Shown: piece by piece, positions 7,560 through 15,092 of the stretch | Layout: the number at the start of each line of letters is the position of its first letter | Position numbering within the stretch: position 1 is the first letter of the stretch | Assembly: GCA_964543965.1 (NCBI GenBank) | Contig: CAZJAX010000026.1 | Location: 1-18,842, forward strand | Length of the DNA: 18,842 bases | Source: CAMDWQ01 sp964543965 | GTDB lineage: Bacteria; Omnitrophota; Gorgyraeia; 2-02-FULL-51-18 | Reading direction: 5' to 3' | Program-made: the position numbers and the translations under genes | The notes under the pieces: model-generated | Seen by the model: the letters and a program-made list of their open reading frames with translations, nothing else | Databases searched by the model: none | What the model was told of the DNA's origin: nothing

Positions 7560-8842
7560 TGACGACATCAGCTATTGAAATCCCCACGTCCACCGAGACG
7601 CTGAAATTCGTCATGGTCGGCCACGTCGACCACGGCAAGTCCACGCTCGTCGGAAAGCTTTTGACTGAGACCGGATTCATCACCGAAACCAAGCTCGCGC
7701 ACGTGAAGAAGGTGTGCGAGGACCAGGGCAAGGTGTTCGAATTTGCGTTCCTGCTCGACGGCCTCGAGGAAGAGCGCGATCAGGGCATCACGATCGACGT
7801 CGCGCAGATGTTCTTCAAGACCAAGAAGCGCAACTATGTCGTCATCGACGCGCCCGGGCACAAAGAATTTTTGAAGAACATGATCTCGGGCGCGTCCAAT
7901 GCCGACGTCGCGTTCCTGATGATCGACGCCGAAGAGGGGATCCAGGAACAGACGAAGCGCCACGCGTACCTGCTCAAGCTCCTCGGCATCAAGCAGATCG
8001 CCGTCGTGATGAACAAGATGGACCTCGTCGGCTATTCGCAGGAAATCTATGACAAGACCGTGAAGGCTTACACCGAATACCTGCAGACCATCCAGGTCAC
8101 GCCGCGCACATTCATCCCGATCTCGGCCTATCACGGCGACAACGTCGTGAAGAAAAGCACGAACATGCCCTGGTATACCGGCGAGACGATCATGGAGATC
8201 CTCGAAAATTTCGCGACGCACGACGACCGCTCGAAAGCTTCTCTGCGCTTTCCCGTGCAGGACGTATACAAGTTCGACAAGCGCCGCATCATCGCCGGCC
8301 GCCTTGAGTCGGGCACGGTCAAGGTCGGCGACGAGCTCATGTTCCTGCCCTCGGGCAAGACCGTCAAGGTGAAGACCATCGAGAAATGGAACGCCCCCAT
8401 GCCGCAGAGCGCGGCCGCCGGTGAGTCCATCGGGCTTACGATGGAGGACCAGACTTTTATCGAGCGCGGCGAGATCGGCTGCCACCCGTCCAGCAAGCCC
8501 TATGTGTCGAGCCAGTTCCAGGCTAATCTCTTTTGGATGGGTAATAAGCACCTTCAGAAGGGAGCCCGATACATTCTGAAGATCGCGACGCAGGAAGTCG
8601 AATGCATGGTGGAGTCTATCCTCAAGGTCATCAATTCATCCACGCTCGAGGAAATCTCCTCCAATTCGAACGAGGTCGCCAAGAACGAGGTCGCCGAGGT
8701 CATTTTTTCGACTAAAAAACCGGTTGCGTTCGATACGTTCGACGAAATCGCGGAGACCGGACGCTTCGTCCTGGTCAGCGACCACGATGTGCGGGGCGGC
8801 GGGATCATTTTAAAGTCTGCCGAGTACTCGAGCGCGATATAA
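7559..8842 (+). CDS. cysN: Sulfate adenylyltransferase subunit 1 (GTPase), without an APS kinase domain
   Basis: CysN is the EF-Tu-like GTPase that drives CysD. The ATG at 7559 is chosen because it overlaps the cysD stop in TGATG; the frame stays open back to 7409, but that part would lie inside cysD. The product is 427 aa. It has G1 GHVDHGKST (21-29), switch region RDQGITIDVA, G3 DAPGH (97-101), G4 NKMD (152-155) and G5 SAYHGD, then two beta-barrel domains. The chain ends just after DHDVRGGGII, so the CysC kinase that follows CysN in NodQ-type fusions is absent. That agrees with the next gene, which reduces APS directly rather than PAPS. Confidence 0.95.
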   Translation: MTTSAIEIPTSTETLKFVMVGHVDHGKSTLVGKLLTETGFITETKLAHVKKVCEDQGKVFEFAFLLDGLEEERDQGITIDVAQMFFKTKKRNYVVIDAPGHKEFLKNMISGASNADVAFLMIDAEEGIQEQTKRHAYLLKLLGIKQIAVVMNKMDLVGYSQEIYDKTVKAYTEYLQTIQVTPRTFIPISAYHGDNVVKKSTNMPWYTGETIMEILENFATHDDRSKASLRFPVQDVYKFDKRRIIAGRLESGTVKVGDELMFLPSGKTVKVKTIEKWNAPMPQSAAAGESIGLTMEDQTFIERGEIGCHPSSKPYVSSQFQANLFWMGNKHLQKGARYILKIATQEVECMVESILKVINSSTLEEISSNSNEVAKNEVAEVIFSTKKPVAFDTFDEIAETGRFVLVSDHDVRGGGIILKSAEYSSAI

Positions 8843-8850
8843 GGCGGTCT

Positions 8851-9555
8851 ATGAGCTTGGACATCCAAAAACTCAATCAGGAATTTGAAACGAAGAGCGC
8901 CCAGGATCTCGTCCGGTGGGCGGTGTCCCAATTCGGGCAGGGGCTGTCCCTAGCCTCGTCTTTCGGAGCCGAGGACGCCGTGCTTATCGACCTGCTCGTC
9001 AAAGCCGACCCGAAAGCGCGCATCTTCACGCTCGACACGGGGCGTCTCAACGAAGAGACATACGGCGTCATGGAGCGTATCCGCACGAAATACAAAATTT
9101 CTATCGAGTCCTATTTTCCCGATAAACAGAAAGTGGAAGCCCTCGAACGGCAGAAAGGGTTTTACTCGTTCCGAGATTCCGTCGAGAACCGCAAAGAATG
9201 CTGCGGTATCCGCAAGGTCGAACCGCTCGGCCGGGCGCTTGAGGGTTTGAAGGCTTGGATGACGGGTCTCCGCCGCGAACAGTCCGTGACGCGCACCGAG
9301 CTTCATAAGATCGAGACCGATGCTTCACACGGCGGGATCCTGAAGGTCAATCCGCTGGCCGATTGGTCCGAAAAACAGGTCTGGGACTATATCAAGACTC
9401 ACCAGGTTCCTTATAATGCGCTGCACGACAAAGGGTATCCTTCCATCGGCTGCTCACCGTGCACCCGCAGCGTGAAGCCCGGCGAGGGCATACGCGCCGG
9501 ACGCTGGTGGTGGGAAGATCCGGAGAACAAAGAATGCGGTCTGCACCGGTCCTGA
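8851..9555 (+). CDS. cysH: Assimilatory APS reductase (Fe-S type CysH)
   Basis: This enzyme reduces APS to sulfite and AMP with thioredoxin or glutaredoxin as electron donor. The 234-aa protein starts like the CysH family (GLSLASSFGAEDAVLIDLL, LDTGRLNEETY). It carries both cysteine pairs that hold the [4Fe-4S] cluster of APS-type enzymes, Cys117-Cys118 in KECCGIRK and Cys201-Cys204 in GCSPCTR. The catalytic cysteine is in the C-terminal ECGLH (Cys229). E. coli-type PAPS reductases lack those pairs, so the substrate is most likely APS. The ATG is supported by AAGGCGG (8841-8847). It lies 8 bp after cysN and 1 bp before ssuB. No sulfite reductase gene follows in the window. Confidence 0.95.
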   Translation: MSLDIQKLNQEFETKSAQDLVRWAVSQFGQGLSLASSFGAEDAVLIDLLVKADPKARIFTLDTGRLNEETYGVMERIRTKYKISIESYFPDKQKVEALERQKGFYSFRDSVENRKECCGIRKVEPLGRALEGLKAWMTGLRREQSVTRTELHKIETDASHGGILKVNPLADWSEKQVWDYIKTHQVPYNALHDKGYPSIGCSPCTRSVKPGEGIRAGRWWWEDPENKECGLHRS

Positions 9556-9556
9556 C

Positions 9557-10396
9557 ATGCGCATAGCCTTAAAGCGCGTCCATAAAAGTTTTCCCCAGAA
9601 GGGCCAGCGCATCCAGGCGCTGCGCGACATCAATTTTTCGATCGAGGACGGGGAATTCGTCTGCGTGATCGGCCCCTCGGGCTGCGGCAAGTCGTCTTTG
9701 ATCTCGCTCATCGCAGGACTCGAGTTTCCGGACTCGGGAGAAGTGTTCGTCGACTCCAAGATCGTCGAAGGGCCTTCGCCGGACAGGCTCGTCGTATTTC
9801 AGGAGGCAGCGCTCTTTCCGTGGCTTACCGTGCAGGAAAACGTGGAGTTCGGACTGAAGCTGCAGCGCGTGCCCAAAGAAGAGCGCCGCGAGCGGGCGTT
9901 TCAGGCGCTCAAGATGGTGCATCTGACGCGATTTCTCGACGCACAGCCGCATGAGCTTTCCGGCGGCATGAAGCAGCGCGCGGCGATCGCGCGGGCGCTG
10001 GTGATGGATCCGAAGATCCTGTTGATGGACGAGCCATTCGCGGCGCTGGACGCACAGACGCGCCAGATGCTGATGGAAGAGCTTCAGGATATCTGGCAGA
10101 AGACCAAGAAAACCATTTTTTTCGTGACGCACAACGTGCGCGAGGCGACGTTTCTCTCGGACCGGGTGTTCGAAATATCGGCGCGGCCCGGGACGATGAA
10201 AAAAGAGTACCCGATCCGTGTGCCTAGACCCCGGCTCGAGCAGGACCCGCATCTTTTGATGCTGCAGGGGAAGATCATGGGTTCTTTGAAGGACGAGATC
10301 GAAAAAGTGGCCAAAGAACAGTTGGACGACGACTTCTGCGCTGACAAGGCCAAGATCGTGGCGCCCGCCGAGAGAAACCTCGGGAGCAACATCTGA
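9557..10396 (+). CDS. ssuB: ABC transporter ATPase, SsuB/TauB/NrtD group
   Basis: This 279-aa ATPase energises import through the permease at 11954-12760. It has Walker A GPSGCGKSS, a Q-loop in FQEAALFPWLTVQENVEFGL, the signature LSGGMKQRAAIARAL, Walker B ILLMDEPFAALD and the H-loop FFVTHNVREA. The 'LFPWLTV' segment is typical of the sulfonate, taurine and nitrate branch. The sulfur operon favours sulfonate or sulfate as substrate. No SsuD or TauD desulfonating enzyme is encoded nearby, so sulfate itself is possible. The ATPase is separated from its permease and binding protein by two inserted genes. Its stop overlaps the next start by one base (TGATG). Confidence 0.88.
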   Translation: MRIALKRVHKSFPQKGQRIQALRDINFSIEDGEFVCVIGPSGCGKSSLISLIAGLEFPDSGEVFVDSKIVEGPSPDRLVVFQEAALFPWLTVQENVEFGLKLQRVPKEERRERAFQALKMVHLTRFLDAQPHELSGGMKQRAAIARALVMDPKILLMDEPFAALDAQTRQMLMEELQDIWQKTKKTIFFVTHNVREATFLSDRVFEISARPGTMKKEYPIRVPRPRLEQDPHLLMLQGKIMGSLKDEIEKVAKEQLDDDFCADKAKIVAPAERNLGSNI

Positions 10397-10797
10397 TGCG
10401 CCTGCCGAAAAAAGTTTATGACGATATGATCGCGCACGCGAAGGCGGGATTTCCCAACGAAGCCTGCGGTATTCTCGGGGGCGACTTGAAAAGCGGAAAG
10501 AATAGCGTGTTTTATCCTATGAGGAATCTCGACGAGTCGAGCATCAGCTATTTCATGGATCCGAAGGAGCAGCTGCAGGTCTTCAAAAAGATGCGCGATG
10601 CCGGCGTCGAGATGACGGGCATCTTCCATTCGCATGTGGCCAGCGAAGCCTCGCCTTCGCAGAAGGACGTGCGGCTGGCTTTTTACCCGGAAGTCAGCTA
10701 TCTCATCGTCTCGCTGTCGGATATGAAGAAGCCTGATCTCAGATCCTTCAAGATCATCGATGAAATCGTCACCGAGGAAAAGATCATTGTCGAATAA
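10396..10797 (+). CDS. JAMM/MPN+ zinc metalloprotease, Mec/HcyD-like
   Basis: This 133-aa protein is a minimal JAMM (MPN+) domain, the fold of eukaryotic deubiquitinase Rpn11 and of Mycobacterium Mec+. The catalytic set is complete: Glu22 in NEACGIL, and His78, His80, Ser88 and Asp91 in HSHVASEASPSQKD. Spacing matches the family's HxHPx(6)SxxD except that the usual Pro after the second His is Val. Mec+ frees cysteine from the carrier CysO; relatives in Wolinella (HcyD) and Pseudomonas (QbsD) trim carrier precursors to expose Gly-Gly. It sits directly before a ThiS-CysK fusion, and a CysO-like protein follows downstream, so both may be substrates. No other peptidase gene is near. The family is sure; the substrates are inferred. 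Confidence 0.9.
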   Translation: MRLPKKVYDDMIAHAKAGFPNEACGILGGDLKSGKNSVFYPMRNLDESSISYFMDPKEQLQVFKKMRDAGVEMTGIFHSHVASEASPSQKDVRLAFYPEVSYLIVSLSDMKKPDLRSFKIIDEIVTEEKIIVE

Positions 10798-10800
10798 CCC

Positions 10801-10806
10801 GGAGGG
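10801..10806 (+). promoter_or_regulatory. Ribosome binding site that decides a TTG start
   Basis: GGAGGG lies 7 nt before TTG at 10814, in frame with the ThiS-CysK reading frame. It is the strongest Shine-Dalgarno site in the operon. The upstream in-frame ATG at 10760 lies inside the protease gene and has no comparable site, so TTG is the likely start. Confidence 0.7.
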
Positions 10807-10813
10807 CAGTCCT

Positions 10814-11950
10814 TTGTCTACGAGCGCAGAACCCATCAAGATCACGTTGAACGGAAAACCGAGCGAAGTCCCGGCCGGCATTTCCGTGTCGGACCTCCTT
10901 TTGAAGTGGAAGGTGCGTCCCGAGCTCGTGACCGTCGAGGTGAACGAGAACATCCTGCAGAAGCTAGAGTACGACGATGCCAAACTCAAAGACGGCGACA
11001 AGGTCGAGTTCGTATTCTACATGGGCGGCGGCGCGGTAGCGGAGAATATTCTGGATCTGATCGGCCAGACGCCGATGGTGCGCCTCTCCAAGATCGTCGA
11101 AAAAGATTCCGCTTCCGTGTATGCCAAATTGGAGATGTTCAACCCCGGCGCCAGCGTCAAAGACCGCATCGCTTACAACATGGTCGAGCAGGCCGAAAAA
11201 AAAGGTCTCTTGAAAACAGGCTCGACGATCGTGGAGCCGACCAGCGGCAACACGGGCATAGGGCTGGCCATCGTCGGCGCGGTCAAAAACTATAAAGTGA
11301 TCCTCGTCATGCCGGACGGCATGAGCCAGGAGCGCATCCAGATCCTCGAGAGTTTCGGCGCTGAAGTGGTTCTGACATCCGCCAAAGAGGGAATGTCGGG
11401 CGCCGTCGAGCGCGCCCGCGAGATCGTCTCGTCGCTGAAGGACGCGTTCATGCCGCAGCAGTTCAAAAACCCGGATAACCCGGCAACGCACCGCAAGACC
11501 ACAGCCAAAGAGATCTTAAGGGACATGGACCAGATCGACGCGTTTGTCGCGGGCGTCGGAACCGGCGGTACCCTTACCGGCGTCGGCAAGGTTCTGAAAG
11601 AGCACAATCCCAAGGTGCGAATCGTGGCCGTCGAACCCAAGACATCCAACGTCCTATCCGGCGGCAAGCCCGGACCTCATATGATCCAGGGGATCGGAGC
11701 CGGTTTCGTGCCGGATGTCCTGGACCGCAGCCTCATCGATGAGATCGTCCCGGTCGACGACCAGGAAGCCTACCGCATGGCCAAGCGGCTATCGCGCGAA
11801 GAGGGGATCTTTGCGGGAATTTCCTGCGGAGCCGCCTGCGTGGGCGCGCTCAAAGTGGCCAAGGCTCTCGGCTCCGGGAAAAAGGTCGTGGTCATGTTTC
11901 CCGATTCGTGGGAACGCTACCTGAGCCTCGAACCTTATTTCAATCTATAA
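10814..11950 (+). CDS. ThiS-like sulfur carrier fused to cysteine synthase (CysK)
   Basis: From the TTG at 10814 this is a 378-aa two-domain protein. Residues 8-73 are a ubiquitin-like ThiS/MoaD fold (IKITLNGKPSEVPAGISVSDLL to DGDKVEFVFYMGGG) with the Gly-Gly(-Gly) tail at 71-73. The chain then runs on without a stop into a complete O-acetylserine sulfhydrylase: ENILDLIGQTPMVRL, the PLP lysine Lys116 in ASVKDR, TSGNTG (143-148), GTGGTLTG, GISCGAA and a SWERYLS tail. CysK makes cysteine from O-acetylserine and sulfide. In mycobacteria CysM instead takes sulfur from the thiocarboxylate of CysO, a related carrier. The buried Gly-Gly would have to be cut, perhaps by the adjacent JAMM protease, before it could be activated. 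No separate internal start with a ribosome site is visible at the junction. Confidence 0.9.
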   Translation: MSTSAEPIKITLNGKPSEVPAGISVSDLLLKWKVRPELVTVEVNENILQKLEYDDAKLKDGDKVEFVFYMGGGAVAENILDLIGQTPMVRLSKIVEKDSASVYAKLEMFNPGASVKDRIAYNMVEQAEKKGLLKTGSTIVEPTSGNTGIGLAIVGAVKNYKVILVMPDGMSQERIQILESFGAEVVLTSAKEGMSGAVERAREIVSSLKDAFMPQQFKNPDNPATHRKTTAKEILRDMDQIDAFVAGVGTGGTLTGVGKVLKEHNPKVRIVAVEPKTSNVLSGGKPGPHMIQGIGAGFVPDVLDRSLIDEIVPVDDQEAYRMAKRLSREEGIFAGISCGAACVGALKVAKALGSGKKVVVMFPDSWERYLSLEPYFNL

Positions 11951-11953
11951 TCT

Positions 11954-12760
11954 ATGATCTCTAAATTTCTGGGGCAGGATAACATTTACCTTAAGATCGT
12001 GCGTCAGATCGTATTTTACGGTCTGATATACGCCGCTTGGCAGGGCTTTGCGGATCTGAAGATGTGGCCGTCCTATCTTTTTCCGTCGCCGTCTCAGGTG
12101 TGGGAGACGCTAGTCACGATCTTCGCCGACGGCACGCTGTGGTCCGGGGTGCGCGCCACGATGTGGCGGCTTATCGCGGGATACGGCATTTCCGTCGTGT
12201 TCGGCGTCCTTCTGGGACTGGTCATCGGCAAGGTGCGCGTCCTCGACGAGACGCTAGGAGGTTTTTTCGTGGGTCTGCAGACGCTGCCGAGCATTTGCTG
12301 GCTGCCGCTTGCGATCCTGTGGTTCGGTCTCGGAGAGACCGCGATCTTATTCGTCGTGATCATGGGTTCGCTTCTCTCGGTAGCGATCGCGACGGACAGC
12401 GGCGTAAAAAACATCCAGCCGCTGTATCTGCGCGCCGGCCTGAATATGGGCGCGCGCGGCAAAGACATGTTTCTTCACGTCGTGCTGCCCGCGGCAATGC
12501 CCTCGGTGATCGGCGGACTCAAACAGGGCTGGTCCTTCGCATGGCGCGCTCTGATGGGCGCCGAGATCGTGTTTTCCACCGTGGGACTCGGGCATTTGCT
12601 CAACGTCGGCCGCGAGCTCAACGACATGAGCCAGGTCATGGCGGTGATGGTCATCATCACGGCGATCGGTATTTTCATGGATGTGCTGGTCTTCGGGGCG
12701 CTCGAAAAAAAGGTCCGCCGGGTCTGGGGGCTTGAAAAAGCAAAAGGATCGAACAAGTGA
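11954..12760 (+). CDS. ssuC: ABC transporter permease, SsuC/TauC group
   Basis: This 268-aa integral membrane protein of about six helices forms the channel for the ATPase at 9557-10396. It has the BPD_transp_1 pattern of this branch: an N-terminal helix, WPSYLFPSPSQVW (the 'lpSP' stretch typical of sulfonate and nitrate permeases), LLGLVIGK, the segment LQTLPSICWLPLAILWFGLGE, and the cytoplasmic coupling loop in LNMGARGKDMFLHVVLPAAMPSVIGGLKQG (EAA-like). It begins 3 bp after the ThiS-CysK stop without a clear ribosome site, so it relies on translation of the upstream gene. Its last codons overlap the binding protein gene by 4 bp (GTGA). Confidence 0.9.
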   Translation: MISKFLGQDNIYLKIVRQIVFYGLIYAAWQGFADLKMWPSYLFPSPSQVWETLVTIFADGTLWSGVRATMWRLIAGYGISVVFGVLLGLVIGKVRVLDETLGGFFVGLQTLPSICWLPLAILWFGLGETAILFVVIMGSLLSVAIATDSGVKNIQPLYLRAGLNMGARGKDMFLHVVLPAAMPSVIGGLKQGWSFAWRALMGAEIVFSTVGLGHLLNVGRELNDMSQVMAVMVIITAIGIFMDVLVFGALEKKVRRVWGLEKAKGSNK

Positions 12761-13734
12761 AAAATAAGATCCGTTACGTCATTTTCTCTTTGTTGCCGCT
12801 GCTTGTTTTTACGGCTGCCGGCTTTACTCAGGAGCAGGATACGGTACGCATAGGATATTTTCCCAACCTGACGCATGCGCAGGCGCTTGTGGCGCGTGAA
12901 AACGGTTTTTTTGATAGCAGGATGGAGCCTTCGGCGAAGGTCGAGTGGCAGGTTTTCAACGCCGGACCCTCGGTGATCGAGGCAGTCTTTGCGGACCATC
13001 TGGATATCGCCTACGTGGGGCCGAGTCCCGCGATCAACGGTTATGTAAAATCCGAGGGCGCCGCGCTCCGCGTCCTGGCGGGCGCCGCCAGCGGAGGCGC
13101 CGCCCTGGTCGTCCGCTCGGATGCGGGCATCTCAGAGATCAAGGATTTTCACGGAAAGAAGATAGCATCTCCCCAGCTCGGAAACACGCAGGACGTCGCG
13201 CTCCGCTCTTGGCTGGCTTCACAGAAGCTCACGCTGAAAGACAAAGGCGGCGACGTCGAAGTCCTGCCGCTGGCCAATGCCGACCAGCTGAGCCTTTTCC
13301 AGAAAAAGGAGCTCGACGCCTCTTGGAGCGTGGAGCCCTGGGTCTCCATTTACCGGAAGAAGGCGGACGTGAAAATATTCTTAGACGAAGCGTCTTTATG
13401 GCCTGACGGAAAATATGCGACGACGCTCGTGATCGTGCGCAAAAAGTTTTTGGACCGCAACCCGGAGCTCACGGCCAAGTTTTTGGCCGCGCACCGCCAG
13501 ATCACGGACTGGATCATCCAAAACCCTGAAGAAGCCAAAAAGCTCGTGAATCAGGGTTTCGAAAGAGTCACGCATAAGACGATAGATGCGGAAATTCTGG
13601 ATCAAGCCTGGAAGCGCGTCACATTTACGACGGATCCGATGCAGGCGTCGGTGCAGGGTCAGGCCAGCGCCGCGCACAAGGTCGGTTTTTTGAAGAAAGA
13701 GCCGGTGCTTGCGGAGCTGGTCGCGAAAACTTGA
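12757..13734 (+). CDS. ssuA: Periplasmic substrate-binding protein, SsuA/TauA/NrtA-like
   Basis: This 325-aa protein captures the substrate in the periplasm. It has an N-terminal signal peptide (basic KNKIR, then a hydrophobic core to about residue 22) without a lipobox cysteine, so it should be a free periplasmic protein as in diderm cells. The mature chain begins VRIGYFPNLTHAQALVARENGFF, the usual opening of the SsuA/THI5-like family, with GPSVIEA, DIAYVGPSPAINGYV and WSVEPW further on. The GTG start at 12757 overlaps the ssuC stop and has AAAAGGA 8 nt upstream. The ligand is not readable. The operon implies an oxidised sulfur compound, sulfonate or sulfate. It appears to end the first transcription unit, since a new promoter follows. 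Confidence 0.88.
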   Translation: MKNKIRYVIFSLLPLLVFTAAGFTQEQDTVRIGYFPNLTHAQALVARENGFFDSRMEPSAKVEWQVFNAGPSVIEAVFADHLDIAYVGPSPAINGYVKSEGAALRVLAGAASGGAALVVRSDAGISEIKDFHGKKIASPQLGNTQDVALRSWLASQKLTLKDKGGDVEVLPLANADQLSLFQKKELDASWSVEPWVSIYRKKADVKIFLDEASLWPDGKYATTLVIVRKKFLDRNPELTAKFLAAHRQITDWIIQNPEEAKKLVNQGFERVTHKTIDAEILDQAWKRVTFTTDPMQASVQGQASAAHKVGFLKKEPVLAELVAKT

Positions 13735-13740
13735 CCCGGC

Positions 13741-13770
13741 TGGACAGACCCGGATTTAAAATGATAGACT
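13741..13770 (+). promoter_or_regulatory. Possible promoter of the thrC-rrf2 unit
   Basis: TGGACA (13741-13746), an 18-bp spacer and TAGACT (13765-13770) preceded by TGA, an extended -10 pattern, lie in the 83-bp gap after ssuA. Transcription would start near 13777. AGGA (13808-13811) is the ribosome site for the ATG at 13818. The match is modest, and read-through from the ssu genes remains possible because I see no terminator. Confidence 0.35.
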
Positions 13771-13817
13771 GATTTTTTGATACACGAACCGGATTATATT
13801 TAACTTTAGGAAAATCA

Positions 13818-15083
13818 ATGAGTTATATGAAAGGGCTTAAGTGCCGGGAATGCCATCGGACTTATAAAGCCGAAGCCATTTACGTCTGCGAATTCTGCTT
13901 CGGGTCGCTGGAAGTCGATTACGATTATGACCGCATTAAGTCCGTCCTGACGCGCGAAAAGATCCAGTCCGGACCCCAGAGCCTGTGGCGCTACCGGGAG
14001 CTTCTGCCGATAGACGGCGAGCCGACCGTCGGCTATCACGCGGGTTATACGCCGCTTTTCCGCGCGACCAACCTCGCTAAAGAACTCGGTATGAAAGAAC
14101 TCTACATCAAGGACGACTCGGTTTGTCATCCGACGCTGTCGTTCAAGGACCGCGTCGTTTCCGTAGCGCTGACGCGCGCCAAAGAATTGGGCTTTAAAAC
14201 GGTCGCTTGCGCTTCGACCGGCAACCTCGCCGGCTCGGTCAGCGCCAACGCGGCCTGGGCGGGGCTGAACCGCTTCGTGTTCATTCCGGCCGACCTTGAG
14301 CTGGGAAAAGTCATCGGTGCTTTAGCGTATGCGCCCAACCTTGTTGCCGTCGAAGGCAACTATGACGAAGTCAACCGTCTTTGCGCTGAGATCGCTGCTA
14401 AGTATCACTGGGCTTTCGTGAACGTCAACATCCGCCCCTATTACGCCGAAGGCTCGAAGTCCTACGGTTACGAGATCATGGAACAGATGGGCTGGCGTAC
14501 GCCCAAGCACGTCGTGGTGCCTATCGCCTCGGGCTCGCTTCTGACCAAGATCTGGAAGTCGTTCAACGAATTCAAGAAGCTCGGCCTCATTTCCTCTGTC
14601 GACGCGAAAATGTACGGCGCGCAGGCGCTCGGCTGCTCGCCTGTCGTGACCGCGCTCAAAGCCAATAGCGAGATCATCAAACCCGTGAAGCCGAAGACCA
14701 TCGCCAAGTCCCTGGCGATCGGCAATCCGGCTGACGGAATCTACGCCATCGATGTGATCAAAGAAAGCGGCGGCTCAGGTGAAAGCGTGACCGACGAGGA
14801 GATCATCGAGGGAATCAAATTACTGGCCCGCACCGAAGGTATCTTTACCGAGACGGCCGGCGGCGTCACCGTCGCGTCCGCAAAAAAACTCATCGAGAAC
14901 GGCGTCATTCCCAAGAACGAGTCCTGTGTGATCTGCATCACCGGCAACGGTCTTAAGACGCAGGAAGCCGTCAGCGAACACATCGGTAAGCCTCACAAGA
15001 TCAAACCCTCGCTCGCCTCTTTCGAAGAAAATGTACGCCACTTGAACCACATCAAACAAGACGTCTGGCAGCCCAGACACTAA
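13818..15083 (+). CDS. thrC: Threonine synthase-like PLP enzyme
   Basis: This 421-aa fold-type II PLP enzyme normally converts O-phosphohomoserine to threonine. It opens with a zinc-ribbon-like CxxC pair (Cys9/Cys12 and Cys24/Cys27), common in one ThrC branch. The PLP lysine is Lys110 in HPTLSFKDR. Then come ACASTGNLAGSVSANAA, VVPIASGSLLTKI, ALGCSPV and CVICITGNGLKT, all ThrC-like. The ATG has AGGA 6 nt upstream. It lies 9 bp before a CysO-like carrier and beside a sulfur operon. Carrier-linked PLP enzymes elsewhere act as sulfhydrylases, so a side role in moving sulfur onto O-phosphohomoserine is conceivable. Nothing in the sequence proves it, and plain threonine synthesis is the default. 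Confidence 0.9.
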   Translation: MSYMKGLKCRECHRTYKAEAIYVCEFCFGSLEVDYDYDRIKSVLTREKIQSGPQSLWRYRELLPIDGEPTVGYHAGYTPLFRATNLAKELGMKELYIKDDSVCHPTLSFKDRVVSVALTRAKELGFKTVACASTGNLAGSVSANAAWAGLNRFVFIPADLELGKVIGALAYAPNLVAVEGNYDEVNRLCAEIAAKYHWAFVNVNIRPYYAEGSKSYGYEIMEQMGWRTPKHVVVPIASGSLLTKIWKSFNEFKKLGLISSVDAKMYGAQALGCSPVVTALKANSEIIKPVKPKTIAKSLAIGNPADGIYAIDVIKESGGSGESVTDEEIIEGIKLLARTEGIFTETAGGVTVASAKKLIENGVIPKNESCVICITGNGLKTQEAVSEHIGKPHKIKPSLASFEENVRHLNHIKQDVWQPRH

Positions 15084-15092
15084 GGAGACCTC

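Noticed and set aside
10760..10813. ATG at 10760 as the start of the ThiS-CysK fusion
   Set aside because: It lies inside the JAMM gene without a ribosome site, whereas GGAGGG stands at ideal distance before the in-frame TTG at 10814.
11940..12760. Reading frame 2 open through ssuC (12037-12735) as a separate gene
   Set aside because: Its product is Arg-rich and without structure, while the ssuC frame gives a clear permease. It is a frame shadow.
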